A stretch of DNA of 40,829 bases from a virus: positions 1 through 40,829 of IMG/VR virus record IMGVR_UViG_3300022200_000010, one strand, 5' to 3'. The notes beneath the pieces were generated by a model that was given only the letters and a program-made list of their open reading frames with translations, was not told the origin of the DNA and searched no databases. The position numbers and the translations under genes were made by a program. Within the stretch, counting starts at the first letter, position 1; every line of letters begins with the position of its first letter. Below are positions 14,718 through 24,037 of this stretch, piece by piece.

Positions 14718-17700
14718 ATGGCAGATTTGGCATCAATAGGCTTACGCGCCGACTTCAGAGAGATTCAGCAGGCTGAAAAGGCTTTAAGCAATCTTGGCGC
14801 GCAAAGCGCAAAAACAGAAATGGCTGTTGATAAATTCGGCAACTCAATCAGTCGAGTTGATGCGGATGCTGGTCGATTTATCGATGCTGCTGGTCGTATG
14901 CGAGAATCTACCGGTCGTTTTGTTACCGCTGCAGACAGGGCTGGCGATGCAGTTGCCGCTACCGGTGCCACCATATCAAGAACAGCGACACAGATTGCCG
15001 ATGCTGCTGCCGACACTCGCCAAGCTGGAAATCAAATGGCAGGTGGGCTGAATAACGCAAGAGGCGCTGTTCAGCAGCTAGGCTTTCAGGTTCAAGATAT
15101 CGCAGTTCAGCTACAGGCAGGCACTAACGCGCTAGTTGTGCTGGGTCAGCAAGGCTCTCAAATAGCTGGTCTTTTTGGGCCAACAGGTGCGGTTGTCGGC
15201 GCATTACTTGCTGTTGGTAGCGCAGTTGCTTATGCGCTTTTACCGTCTATTATGAGCAGCAAATCCGCCGCCGACGAACTACAAAAAGCAATGGACTTAC
15301 TAGCGGAATCGGCCGAGCGCACCGATGGAGGCATCCTTGAATTAACTGAAAGCATGAAGGAGCTTGCCAAGTATTCGCAGGCTGCCGCCGACGCTCAGTT
15401 TGCTGCTGTGCAGTTGCAATCAGCTGCCGCAATTAAGCAGGCGTCAGCTGCAATGGCTGAATATGTCGGAGAGCTGACCGGCGCAAGCGTAGGCCTGTAT
15501 GATATTGAAAACGCACTGAAGCAGGTCGGCAATATATTCACGGTTAACGGTCAGGTTGTAACGGTGCAGGGTCGGGCGCTGCAAGAAGTATCAACAGAAA
15601 TCGGTGAGGCGCTTGGTAAGACTGGCGACGCCGCACTGAAAACCGGTGCCAGCGTTATCCGCATGATTGACGCGCTTGGCAAGGCGAAGACACCACAAGA
15701 AATCAGCAATATACGCGATCAACTATTAGCTGTTGGTCAAAGCGCCGGATTATCTGATGAAAAGCTTGCTAAGTTTATCACCACTGTTAACCAATATGCG
15801 CAGGCGGGTATTCAGGCCGCTGAAACTTCAAAGCTGATGGCCGAATCAACCGGCAAGGATATTCCGCAAGCAGCAACAAAAGCAGAATCAGCAATTAAAG
15901 CTTACAGCCAAGCGCTGCAAATCGCACGCGCAGAGGCTGAAGGTAACACAGAAAAAGCCTACCTATTGCGAGCGGCGTTTGCTGCTGGTTATGAGACAAT
16001 CAAGGATATCCCCGCCCCGCTTCGCGCTATTGCAACTGAGCTGGCTGGTATTGAAATCAACGAAAAATTCATCAAGCAGATGGAGCAAGTTGAGCAAATG
16101 CTACAAGACCAGTTCGACGCAATGGAAGAACTGGACGCCATCGAACAGCGCCGATTTGACCGCAGAGAGCAAGCCTTGCAGGACCAGTTTGATGCAGAGG
16201 CAGAACTGGTTGAGATTTACGACAAGCAAAACAAGCGCCTATCCGAGACGGTTACGCTGTCAGAGAAAGCCGCAGAGCGAATCGAAGAAGCGCTATCTGA
16301 CGCTTGGCTGAATGCTTTTGATGGCTTTGAATCAATGGCTGACGGCATTAAAAACGCATTTAAGCGCATGCTCGCAGAAATGGCGCATATGGCGCTGACA
16401 CGCCCAATTATGGTCAGTATGGGGCTTGGCGGTTTACTGCCGAGCGGGGCTAATGCGGCGACTGGTATTGCTGGTTTGTCCGGCTTGTCTGATTTTCTTA
16501 GCTCAACAATGGGCATGGCTACTGTTGCGGTTGGCGCGCTTGCCGGTATCAACAAACTGACCAGCGGCGGACTGTTCGGCACATCATACAAAGTCAGCGG
16601 ACAGGGCTTGTCTTTGGGTTTAGGTGGCGGTGACGTTACCGGCTCAGTCACTACCGAAGAAAGCCGCAAGCGCTCATTATTCCGTGGCACGAAACGCCGG
16701 ACCAGCACAAGCGCCTTCGACACCACAGAACTTGATTTAGCCTTTGATGAAATCCAGTCAGCACTCGCAAAAGCTGCTGAGCAAATCGGTGTCACCGGCG
16801 CAAGTGAGGTGCTGAATAACTTTACAGCCTCGTTCAGCATGTCAATTAAAGACAAGTCGCAAGCTGAGATTGACAAGGCAATCCAAGACTGGATTAGCGG
16901 CACGACTAGCAGCATGGTGGAAGCAGTGTTTGGCGACATGCTTGGCGGCTTACAGAAAAGCGGTGAAACGCTATTACAAACGCTTGACCGTGTATCGACC
17001 AACATGGCGACAGTCAGTGCGGTTACTGAATCGCTTGGCCTGAAATACGGATTAACCGGCAAAGTAGCCGCCGAAGCAGCGACGCGCATTGTTGACTTGG
17101 CTGGCGGGTTGCAGGCTCTGACGGCGCTAACCAGTCAGTATTATCAATCGTTTTATTCAGAGGCTGAGCGGCAGTTAATGCTGCAACAGCAGCTTGCAAC
17201 TGCGTTTGGCGAGCTGAACATGGTTACGCCATCAAGTCGTGAGGCGTTCCGCGCTATCGTTGATGGTATCGACTTAACCACTGAAGCCGGTCAAAAGCTG
17301 TTTGCTGAGCTGATGAAGCTTGTACCAGGTTTAGACCAGTTCCTGTCTGCAATCGAAGCGCAGAAGAAAGCGCTTGATGACAGCCGCCTAAACCTGCAAA
17401 TCCGACTGCTTGAGGCGCAAGGCAACGCAACTGATGCGCTGGCACTTCGACGCCAGATGGAGCTTGCCGCAACTGATGAATCGTTACGAGCTATGCTGCT
17501 GGCTATCTACGCCACAGAAGATGCTGCACGCGCACAAAACGAGCTGGCAGCGGCACAGGAGAGAGCATCGCAAGCAGCCGAGCAAGCAGCCGCAGCAGCT
17601 GAATCAGTGGCGCGTGATGCGTTTGGCAAGCTGCAAGATGCAGCGCAACGCGAAATCAAAGCGGCTGATGATGTACTGAAATCCAAGCTTGATGCAATCA

Positions 17701-18464
17701 ACGCTGAGCGCGCAGCGATTAACGATAGCAACAAGCTGTTGATTGATGGCTACAACGACCAAATCAAAGCGGTTGAGCAGTATGCCAACAAGCTTGAAGG
17801 CTTAAACGGTGTTATTAATGAATTCCTTGGCGGTGGCGCATCCGGTGGCGCGGATCCGTTCAAGCGATTAACGCAAATCCTCTCCGAAGCACGCGCAGGG
17901 CTGACGCCAGACCAAGGCGAGTTAAGTTCGGTGTTTGGCGAAATTCGCAGCAGCGGCAGCGCTGGATTTGCATCTGCTGAGGACCAAGCTTTTGCAATGG
18001 CTCGCGCATTGAATCAGGCACAGCAGCTTGGCGGCATCGTATCAGGTCGGTTAGGTGGCGCACGGTCGCAGGTTCAGCTGATTGAACAGCAGATTAAAGA
18101 CGCGACCGAGTTTTATGAAAAGCAGCTTGAAAAGCTTGATGAAGCCGAGGCGCTAGCGCAAGAGCAGCACGACGAAGCGGTCGCACTGGTTGAGCAGCAA
18201 TTACAGCTGGCGCAGTCGCAGCTTGACGCGCTATTGGGTATCGATAACCGCATGTTGACGCTCAATCAAGCGATGCTGGATTTTGGCGCAGCGCTGAATG
18301 AGTTGCGAAACGCGCAGCAAGCAAAACCGACGCAGGCTGACCCAGCCATGATTGAATTGCTGAAAGAATTGGTGGCAGGCAACGAATCAATCGCTAAGCA
18401 TACCAAAACGAGCGCGGATGCGTTAGAATTTGACAAATACCGCGCAGCAGAGGCTAACGCATGA
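14718..18464 (+). CDS. Tail length tape measure protein
   Basis: This 1248-residue protein is the longest in the genome. It has an N-terminal helical region with many Ala/Asp/Gln repeats, an internal hydrophobic stretch (about residues 150-180, GLFGPTGAVVGALLAVGSAVAY), a Gly-rich middle (about 560-640) and long coiled-coil segments near 470-520, 930-1000 and 1110-1190. These are typical of lambda gpH-like tape measures, which set tail length and enter the cell at infection. At roughly 1.5 angstrom per residue it implies a tail near 190 nm. Confidence 0.9.
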   Translation: MADLASIGLRADFREIQQAEKALSNLGAQSAKTEMAVDKFGNSISRVDADAGRFIDAAGRMRESTGRFVTAADRAGDAVAATGATISRTATQIADAAADTRQAGNQMAGGLNNARGAVQQLGFQVQDIAVQLQAGTNALVVLGQQGSQIAGLFGPTGAVVGALLAVGSAVAYALLPSIMSSKSAADELQKAMDLLAESAERTDGGILELTESMKELAKYSQAAADAQFAAVQLQSAAAIKQASAAMAEYVGELTGASVGLYDIENALKQVGNIFTVNGQVVTVQGRALQEVSTEIGEALGKTGDAALKTGASVIRMIDALGKAKTPQEISNIRDQLLAVGQSAGLSDEKLAKFITTVNQYAQAGIQAAETSKLMAESTGKDIPQAATKAESAIKAYSQALQIARAEAEGNTEKAYLLRAAFAAGYETIKDIPAPLRAIATELAGIEINEKFIKQMEQVEQMLQDQFDAMEELDAIEQRRFDRREQALQDQFDAEAELVEIYDKQNKRLSETVTLSEKAAERIEEALSDAWLNAFDGFESMADGIKNAFKRMLAEMAHMALTRPIMVSMGLGGLLPSGANAATGIAGLSGLSDFLSSTMGMATVAVGALAGINKLTSGGLFGTSYKVSGQGLSLGLGGGDVTGSVTTEESRKRSLFRGTKRRTSTSAFDTTELDLAFDEIQSALAKAAEQIGVTGASEVLNNFTASFSMSIKDKSQAEIDKAIQDWISGTTSSMVEAVFGDMLGGLQKSGETLLQTLDRVSTNMATVSAVTESLGLKYGLTGKVAAEAATRIVDLAGGLQALTALTSQYYQSFYSEAERQLMLQQQLATAFGELNMVTPSSREAFRAIVDGIDLTTEAGQKLFAELMKLVPGLDQFLSAIEAQKKALDDSRLNLQIRLLEAQGNATDALALRRQMELAATDESLRAMLLAIYATEDAARAQNELAAAQERASQAAEQAAAAAESVARDAFGKLQDAAQREIKAADDVLKSKLDAINAERAAINDSNKLLIDGYNDQIKAVEQYANKLEGLNGVINEFLGGGASGGADPFKRLTQILSEARAGLTPDQGELSSVFGEIRSSGSAGFASAEDQAFAMARALNQAQQLGGIVSGRLGGARSQVQLIEQQIKDATEFYEKQLEKLDEAEALAQEQHDEAVALVEQQLQLAQSQLDALLGIDNRMLTLNQAMLDFGAALNELRNAQQAKPTQADPAMIELLKELVAGNESIAKHTKTSADALEFDKYRAAEANA

Positions 18465-19372
18465 TAGTTGTCGCGCCATACGACATCATTAACGGGCTGC
18501 TTTCTAGCAGCTCAATTCCAGAACCGGACGCAAGCGCCGGTGAAATCGTCTGGTCAGCTGGTACAACGCCAGCTGGTCAGTTGCGCATACTCACAAGCAC
18601 GCACAAGGTTTACAAAGCGGTTATTGACACCACTGACAATCCTTTGACTGGCGTCGCGCTACCTGTGCCAACATGGGTTGAGGTTGGCTATACCAATCGT
18701 TACCGTATGTTTGACCAAGTGAACAGCAGTCAGTCAACGAGCAATAGCGCGATCACTTTTGCTATTACTTCACCATCAGGCTTTGACAGTGCGGCGATAT
18801 TCAACGCAACTAACGTTACCAGTGTTCGCTATGTATTGACGTCTAGCGGTGGTGCAGTTGTTTACGACAAGACTATTGAAGCAATCGACAATAGCGCTCG
18901 CGTGGATTGGTGGCACTACTTTTTCGAGCCAATCGTGCAGCGTTACAAGTTTTTTGTTAACGACATACCGCGCCAGTCAAATTCTACGCTAACAGTCACA
19001 ATCAACGGCAATGCTCCGATTGGTGTTGGTACGATGGTAATTGGTAAACAGGTTAATCTTGGCGTTGCATGCTACGGCACGTCTTTTAGATACATCAACC
19101 TGTCAACCGCAGACGAAGATGATTTTGGCAATATCAAAATTACCAAAAAGCGGAAATATAAACTGCTTGATTATGATGTACGCACAGACAAAGCCAAGAT
19201 TGATTTCATCATCAACAAAATATCCGGCTTAGTTGACCAGCCTTGCGTTTGGGCGGGAACACCTGACACTGATGACCCGACAGTTGTTTATGGCTATTAT
19301 GTGGATTTTAGACAGAACATCGACACGCCAACAAAATGCACTGCAACGCTGCAAGTGCGGGAGATAGTTTAA
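18461..19372 (+). CDS. Distal tail / tail tip protein
   Basis: This 303-residue, beta-rich protein overlaps the tape measure stop by 4 bp. Seen are VPTWVEVGYTNRYRMFDQ near residues 68-85, WHYFFEP near 152-158, and a C-terminal VYGYYVDFRQNI segment. It resembles tail tip proteins that follow the tape measure in several siphovirus groups, some with carbohydrate-binding-like folds. The adjacent stop and start (TTTAATG) couple it to the next gene. Exact family not resolved. Confidence 0.6.
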   Translation: MIVVAPYDIINGLLSSSSIPEPDASAGEIVWSAGTTPAGQLRILTSTHKVYKAVIDTTDNPLTGVALPVPTWVEVGYTNRYRMFDQVNSSQSTSNSAITFAITSPSGFDSAAIFNATNVTSVRYVLTSSGGAVVYDKTIEAIDNSARVDWWHYFFEPIVQRYKFFVNDIPRQSNSTLTVTINGNAPIGVGTMVIGKQVNLGVACYGTSFRYINLSTADEDDFGNIKITKKRKYKLLDYDVRTDKAKIDFIINKISGLVDQPCVWAGTPDTDDPTVVYGYYVDFRQNIDTPTKCTATLQVREIV

Positions 19373-20076
19373 TGGCATATACACCAATTACGCCGCTGCC
19401 AGCGGTGCCGGATGCAAATGACGGGCCGGATACGTTCACCGAAGATGCTGATGCGTTTTTAGGTGCGCTTCCTACATGGGCGAACCAAGTTAACGCAGCG
19501 GGGACTTACATTGATACTATTGGCTCACAGGTTGATGCTGACAAAACCGCATCGGCAGCAAGCGCTACAGCCGCAGCAAATAGCGCTGCGGCTGCACTAA
19601 ACAGTCAAAACCTTGCCGCCGCATCAGCAGATTTTAAAGGCGCGTGGTCCAGTTTAACCGGTGCATTGAACAAGCCTGCCACTGTTTCGCATAACGGGTC
19701 ATTTTGGGCGCTGCTAAATAACCTAGCCAACGTCACTACTTCAACGCCATCGCTGACCAACGCTGACTGGCAATTCATCAGTGGTACTCGCTTCCAAGCA
19801 ACGCGCACGGCAAACTTTACTGTTGCGCGAAACGCAATGGAAAACGTAACTGCAACGTCTGCGACGATTGACGCTACGCTTAGTTCTTTTTCTGCCGGTG
19901 ACTTCTTTTTTGTCAACAGCAATCCAGCTAGTACGCAGCTTGTTCGGATTGTAAAGTCAGGCGTTACGGTTGCATACAAAAACCAAACCGTGGCAACAGG
20001 CGATAACATCACATTACGCGCCGGTGAAACATTCCGCGCATTCGCAATTAGCTCAACAGGATTGGTGGCATACTAA
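19372..20076 (+). CDS. Tail fibre-like protein
   Basis: This 234-residue protein starts at ATG 19372, coupled to the previous stop. The N-terminal ~40 residues resemble the attachment part of tail proteins (TPLPAVPDANDGPDTFTEDADAFLGALPTW is broken here only by Pro/Asp turns). An Ala-rich linker (ASAASATAAANSAAAALNSQ) and a beta-rich C-terminus follow. That is the typical build of short side-fibre proteins. Confidence 0.6.
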   Translation: MAYTPITPLPAVPDANDGPDTFTEDADAFLGALPTWANQVNAAGTYIDTIGSQVDADKTASAASATAAANSAAAALNSQNLAAASADFKGAWSSLTGALNKPATVSHNGSFWALLNNLANVTTSTPSLTNADWQFISGTRFQATRTANFTVARNAMENVTATSATIDATLSSFSAGDFFFVNSNPASTQLVRIVKSGVTVAYKNQTVATGDNITLRAGETFRAFAISSTGLVAY

Positions 20077-20077
20077 C

Positions 20078-20479
20078 ATGGCAGACATCGCGCAATCATC
20101 ATTGACCAACTCAGGTTATTTTAAAGCAACAACATGTACCGGTACGCTGACCATTGCGGCTGGATCGAGCGGAACGCTTCTTACAGTAAATTCAACAGGT
20201 GGGAGAAAGATTAGGTTGACTATGCTCTCTGTAGCGCTGACTGGCAGTGAGGCTGGTATATCTGTCACAGCGGACGGGGCAACTGTTTTAGGTCCGCTAA
20301 CGCTTTCAACAAGCTTGCAGTCATCTGGCAGCTTCAGCATTGGTTACGGACAGGATAGCTCAGGTCGCCCATACAACGGTAATGTGCAATTTATCGAGGC
20401 AAATAACGCAATTACTATAACTAAGTCATCCGGCAGCACCGCGAGCGCAATCTACTACGCACTAGAGCAGGGTTTCTAA
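20078..20479 (+). CDS. Putative tail protein, beta-rich
   Basis: This 133-residue, Ser/Thr/Gly-rich protein consists almost entirely of predicted beta strands (CTGTLTIAAGSSGTLLTVNS; ISVTADGATVLGPLTLS). It starts 2 bp after the previous gene. The composition is that of a fibre tip or decoration protein. It could be a receptor-binding partner of the fibre gene before it, but no domain is recognised. Confidence 0.55.
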   Translation: MADIAQSSLTNSGYFKATTCTGTLTIAAGSSGTLLTVNSTGGRKIRLTMLSVALTGSEAGISVTADGATVLGPLTLSTSLQSSGSFSIGYGQDSSGRPYNGNVQFIEANNAITITKSSGSTASAIYYALEQGF

Positions 20480-20480
20480 A

Positions 20481-20624
20481 ATGATTTACATGATTAAAGA
20501 CGCAGGTGGCAATTGGGTTGATGGTATGCCGACAATCCACGGTCAGATTTACAGGATTTATTTCAATCCTGATTTCTGGGTAGAAACGTACTGGCAAGAC
20601 CCTAATAGCGAGGTAACAGAATGA
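20481..20624 (+). CDS. Small hypothetical protein in tail region
   Basis: This ORF encodes 47 residues, aromatic-rich (TIHGQIYRIYFNPDFWVETYW) and acidic at the end. It starts 2 bp after the previous stop and overlaps the next start by ATGA, so translation is coupled. It may be a small tail subunit or chaperone. Confidence 0.55.
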   Translation: MIYMIKDAGGNWVDGMPTIHGQIYRIYFNPDFWVETYWQDPNSEVTE

Positions 20625-21007
20625 AAGGCTACAAACCGGACGGCGAAGATTTTAACTTTATGAGCGGCGGCTACAAGTGCGCGGTTGGTGTCAACAAAGA
20701 CACGCCAGACACTTGGGGTTTGCTGATGGTCAAGCAGAAAGCTGCTGGTGGCGCTACAGAGACGTTTCAAGATTGGGAGTTGGTACACGCTTGGGACTAC
20801 GCGCACGAGCTTGCCGCAAATAAATACAACGGCGATTTCGTGAAAATGATTAACGACTTCGGTAAAGAAGCAGCGCCAAAACTCAAAGTCATGACAGGCG
20901 GTTCATTGCCGCCAATTCCAGCTGATATTGTCGGAAAGCTATTCTGGCATGTTCGCTACAGGCTTGCTTTTCGTCCTGAAACGTTTGAAGTCTATCATCA
21001 GGGGTAG
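20621..21007 (+). CDS. Hypothetical protein before lysis genes
   Basis: This 128-residue protein with aromatic-rich motifs (DTWGLLMVKQKAAGG, FQDWELVHAWDYAHELAANKY) has no recognised catalytic site. The ATGA-coupled start and position between tail and endolysin genes do not decide between a tail chaperone and a lysis accessory role. Confidence 0.55.
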   Translation: MKGYKPDGEDFNFMSGGYKCAVGVNKDTPDTWGLLMVKQKAAGGATETFQDWELVHAWDYAHELAANKYNGDFVKMINDFGKEAAPKLKVMTGGSLPPIPADIVGKLFWHVRYRLAFRPETFEVYHQG

Positions 21008-21010
21008 GTT

Positions 21011-21454
21011 ATGAACTACACCGCCGCCAAATACCAATTTACAGAATGGCTGCTTGAGTGGGGCTTGCACTCTGACGCAGCAGTCGAACTGCTACTGATG
21101 ATTTGCGCCCATGAATCGCTAGGCGGTAAACATCGTCGGCAGTTTGGCGGTGGGCCAGCGCTTGGTATCTTCCAGATTGAGCCGCCGACGCACAATTCAA
21201 TTTGGGACCATAGCGACAGCATCCGCGCACGCGCAAAGCGGTACGACATCACCGAGGACGTGCGCAAGCTTGAATTCGATGATAAATACAGCGTTTGGGT
21301 GGTGCGTCACTATTTGCTGATGGATAAAAACCCGATACCAAAAACGCCTGAGCAGATGGCTCAATACTGCAAGTCGTATTGGAACCGGACCGGTAAAGCA
21401 ACGCCGGAGAAATACCTAGCGGATTGGGAAGCGTGGAAAAATGGACGCCTTTAA
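21011..21454 (+). CDS. Endolysin, transglycosylase/lysozyme-like
   Basis: This 147-residue protein cleaves the peptidoglycan glycan strand by inference. The lysozyme/SLT-like core has the candidate catalytic glutamate in ICAHESLGG (near residues 32-40), then GPALGIFQIEPPTHNSIW near 48-65, a GIFQIEP pattern typical of phage lytic transglycosylase-like enzymes. There is no signal peptide, so it would need a holin. It is followed, with overlap, by the holin-like gene and the spanins. Confidence 0.75.
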   Translation: MNYTAAKYQFTEWLLEWGLHSDAAVELLLMICAHESLGGKHRRQFGGGPALGIFQIEPPTHNSIWDHSDSIRARAKRYDITEDVRKLEFDDKYSVWVVRHYLLMDKNPIPKTPEQMAQYCKSYWNRTGKATPEKYLADWEAWKNGRL

Positions 21455-21695
21455 GGCGGTTTTCGGCTTTATGTGGAAGCAACCGCTTCACGTAACGCTG
21501 CGACAAATGCGTATTGTGCAGATAGCGCTTATTGTAAGTTCGCAGATGCTGTTGTGGCGGATTGTTGACAATCTAAAGTCGTTGGACCCTGCGCAGTCTG
21601 CTATGGCACATGGCGCAATTGCTGCGGCCCTAATTGCTCAGATTTGGGCGTCAATCGCTGGTATGCACAAAGGAAACGCGAAAGATGATGACTAA
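21441..21695 (+). CDS. Holin-like protein, two TM segments
   Basis: This 84-residue protein has hydrophobic segments near residues 25-42 (IVQIALIVSSQMLLWRIV) and 58-74 (AIAAALIAQIWASIAGM). It has a positively charged N-terminal loop and a charged C-terminus (KGNAKDDD). Its position between endolysin and spanins fits a class II holin that permeabilises the inner membrane. It overlaps both neighbours by 11-14 bp. Confidence 0.7.
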   Translation: MDAFKAVFGFMWKQPLHVTLRQMRIVQIALIVSSQMLLWRIVDNLKSLDPAQSAMAHGAIAAALIAQIWASIAGMHKGNAKDDD

Positions 21696-22182
21696 CCTAT
21701 ACGTCGCCGCCGGTATCGCTGTTGTCGCCGCGCTAGGCGGTTATAAAGTCGCTGATTGGCAATGGTCGGCAAAGTGGTCAGCGCACATGCAAGCGGATGC
21801 TGAAGCAAATGCAAAGGCTGCAGCTGATGCACTAGCCAAGCAACAGGCACTAAACAACGAATTAGAGGGCGCTTATGCAAAAGCAAAACAGATGCAAGAC
21901 AACTTTAACGCTGAGCGCATTGCCGCTAATGATGTGGCTAACCGGCTGCGCCAGCAACTCGACAGAATTAAAGCCATGCCCACAGGTGGTAATTCCACCG
22001 CTATCAGTGAACGCGCAGCCGCCGCAACAGATGCAAGAGTGCTTGCCGAGCTGCTTGCGCAGTCTGACCGGCTGGCGGGAGTCTACGCTGAGCAAGCTGG
22101 AATAAACCTGCAATCGGCGGTAAACTGTGCAAATGAATACAATGCTGTGAGGGCAGCTAATGTCAGACATCATCCAAACTAG
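21685..22182 (+). CDS. Rz: i-spanin (Rz-like)
   Basis: This protein of about 165 residues starts at ATG 21685 (a second ATG is at 21688), overlapping the holin gene. It has an N-terminal membrane anchor (LYVAAGIAVVAALGGY, near residues 4-20) and a long periplasmic coiled coil rich in Ala/Gln/Lys (about 35-115). This matches inner-membrane spanins, which act with an outer-membrane lipoprotein to fuse membranes at lysis. The nested o-spanin gene lies within it at 21875-22105. Confidence 0.8.
   Translation: MMTNLYVAAGIAVVAALGGYKVADWQWSAKWSAHMQADAEANAKAAADALAKQQALNNELEGAYAKAKQMQDNFNAERIAANDVANRLRQQLDRIKAMPTGGNSTAISERAAAATDARVLAELLAQSDRLAGVYAEQAGINLQSAVNCANEYNAVRAANVRHHPN
21875..22105 (+). CDS. 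Rz1: o-spanin lipoprotein nested in Rz (Rz1-like)
   Basis: This 76-residue ORF lies in the +1 frame entirely inside the i-spanin gene. A GAGGG ribosome site is 5 nt before ATG 21875. The signal has a basic n-region, a hydrophobic core (LTLSALPLMMW) and a lipobox LTGC with the lipidated Cys near residue 25. The mature part is proline-containing (PCPQVVIPPLSVNAQPP), as in Rz1. The nested arrangement is the lambda Rz/Rz1 architecture. Confidence 0.85.
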   Translation: MQKQNRCKTTLTLSALPLMMWLTGCASNSTELKPCPQVVIPPLSVNAQPPQQMQECLPSCLRSLTGWRESTLSKLE

Positions 22183-22603
22183 CACATACAAACAAACCGG
22201 CGCGGTGCCGGTTGTTTATACGACGCTTAGCGCATCAACTACGTTTCAGCTTTATCCGGATATGCCGCAAACGCTGGTTATCTTCAACGATACCGCTTCA
22301 CCTATTACGCCAATTCTGGTTGGCGATGACGCATCAACACAGTTTGCAATAAGTGGTGTTGGCTACAGAGATTTGTCAGTTGGATATGCTGGTAACTCAA
22401 TTCCAGCTGGTCAGGCAGCAGCAATCCCGCTGCAATCAATCCGCCACTGGCTTAAAGGCGTTGCAACGGTCAACGGCTGCGCAGGCGCTAAAGCGGCTAT
22501 CGTTACCGAAAGCCAACTGCCGCAGTATGAGCCGTTTTTTATTCAAGGTGGGCGATTAGTCGCCACTGGTCGTTTAACTGTTAATTCTAAAGTGTGGGGT
22601 TAA
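22160..22603 (+). CDS. Virion decoration-like protein, paralogue of the 13243 gene
   Basis: This 147-residue protein overlaps Rz by 23 bp, with GAGGG before the ATG. The central ~60 residues align with the 13243-13593 product (SGVGYRDLSVGYAG; AAAIPLQSIRHWLKG). The last ~20 residues (GGRLVATGRLTVNSKVW) resemble the end of the small 7442-7612 product. It looks assembled from modules reused elsewhere in the virion. A tail fibre or spike accessory role is inferred from the next gene. Confidence 0.55.
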   Translation: MSDIIQTSTYKQTGAVPVVYTTLSASTTFQLYPDMPQTLVIFNDTASPITPILVGDDASTQFAISGVGYRDLSVGYAGNSIPAGQAAAIPLQSIRHWLKGVATVNGCAGAKAAIVTESQLPQYEPFFIQGGRLVATGRLTVNSKVWG

Positions 22604-22606
22604 AAC

Positions 22607-24013
22607 ATGGCTTTAAATAAATTAGTCGCGGGTACGTCAGCAACAGACCCGTTAGCAAGTACAGGCGCGGATGTTGCGACGGTGGTGAATGGGTTGGTTG
22701 ATGCTCAAGTGGCAAAGGCAAAGCATTTGCCTTACACGCAATTTATACCGTCAAATTCATTTAGTTACACTGTCACTAACGGGTCGCCTACCATTACAAC
22801 AGAAGTCGCGCCAAACGGAATGGTTGGCCTTAAAATAACAGCAAGCGCTTTCTGCGCTATCTCTGTTGATGGTCTTGCTGGTGTTCAATACAGCGGTGAC
22901 ATGTACCTTTGCTTATACGGCACTCAGTCCCTGACAAACCTAGGCACTGTTGATTTAAATGCTTATTTCGGAGCTGGGACGGCGAACTATCGGCGTGGTA
23001 GAAGAAGTATCCTACCATCTTCGCCAGTTGAAGATAGTACACTAGAGCAGGGCGGCGCTCTAACTTATCACTTCAATGCGGGAAACACTACAACAATCGG
23101 GACAATCGCAACACCTACAAGTTTTGAACTGTCCCAATTCCGCATCAACCTGAACCCTGCTGTTGCTGGTGAATTCACAGTATGGTTGTTTGGTGCTGGT
23201 ATCGGTAAGCCGCGAAAAGGGCGAATTTGCGTTATGTACGACGACGGGTACTCGTCATCTTGGAGACTTGGGCACCCTGTATGGAAAAACCTAGGTATAC
23301 CTCAAACTATGGCTGTAATTGCCACAGAAACTGGCAAAAACTCCACATATATGTCCGTTGATGATTTGAAAGCATGGAATGGGGCAGGCAATAGCTGTGT
23401 TGCCCACGGTCCAAACGGCGGCACAGGGTCACTAATCACGCGCTATGGCGCCGATGCAGATTTTCCTGCCAGAGCGCTTTCGGACATTAAAGACAACGTT
23501 GATTTTATCAGAAATAACGACCTTGCAGCTGGTGATGACTTGGCCTGCTATGTATACCCACAAGGTGATTTTCAGCGTTATCCAAACGACACCGCTTTAC
23601 TTGATGGCATGATTGAGCAAGGTGTTGTCAACGTAGCAAGAGCGGCAACAATCATGCCTATCTCACAAAGACCTTTTATTTATAATCAGGATGCGATGAC
23701 AGGCTATCAGCGCTTAGCCATGCCGCGAATTGGTCATAAATGGGCTGGCAGTACTGCTGGTGAGGCAACTAACATCACAAACCTTGTGACAATGATCCAA
23801 GAGTGTGCGCTGTATGGGCTGGATTTCTTCTTGGTATTCCATCAAGTCAAGCCAAGTACGACGCCTGATGGCGAAATGGGTGAAATTGATATTCGTGTAT
23901 CAGATATGCAGACACTGGCTAATGCTGTAAAAACAGAAATTGACGCAGGTCGGTTGGAGGCTGTCCACATGCGAGATTTTGTGGCTTATAACACCGTGTA
24001 TCAGAACTACTAA
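22607..24013 (+). CDS. Tail spike with polysaccharide-deacetylase-like domain
   Basis: This 468-residue protein has an N-terminal ~40-residue tail attachment-like part (MALNKLVAGTSATDP), a beta domain (about 45-195), then a CE4/NodB-like domain. The sign is RICVMYDDGYSSSW near residues 206-219 (the TFDDG-type metal/catalytic motif) followed by GIPQTMAVI, YMSVDDLKAW and NSCVAHGP near 263-270. CE4 enzymes remove acyl groups from surface polysaccharide, fitting a receptor-modifying spike. The usual second histidine of HxxxH is not obvious, so activity is uncertain. Confidence 0.7.
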   Translation: MALNKLVAGTSATDPLASTGADVATVVNGLVDAQVAKAKHLPYTQFIPSNSFSYTVTNGSPTITTEVAPNGMVGLKITASAFCAISVDGLAGVQYSGDMYLCLYGTQSLTNLGTVDLNAYFGAGTANYRRGRRSILPSSPVEDSTLEQGGALTYHFNAGNTTTIGTIATPTSFELSQFRINLNPAVAGEFTVWLFGAGIGKPRKGRICVMYDDGYSSSWRLGHPVWKNLGIPQTMAVIATETGKNSTYMSVDDLKAWNGAGNSCVAHGPNGGTGSLITRYGADADFPARALSDIKDNVDFIRNNDLAAGDDLACYVYPQGDFQRYPNDTALLDGMIEQGVVNVARAATIMPISQRPFIYNQDAMTGYQRLAMPRIGHKWAGSTAGEATNITNLVTMIQECALYGLDFFLVFHQVKPSTTPDGEMGEIDIRVSDMQTLANAVKTEIDAGRLEAVHMRDFVAYNTVYQNY

Positions 24014-24037
24014 ACAAAACCCCGCACCAGCGGTGGT

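Noticed and set aside
16217-17089. Long minus-strand ORF (290 codons) inside the tape measure gene
   Set aside because: Serine/alanine-rich mirror of a repetitive coding strand, no ribosome site and no domain; shadow of the tape measure frame.
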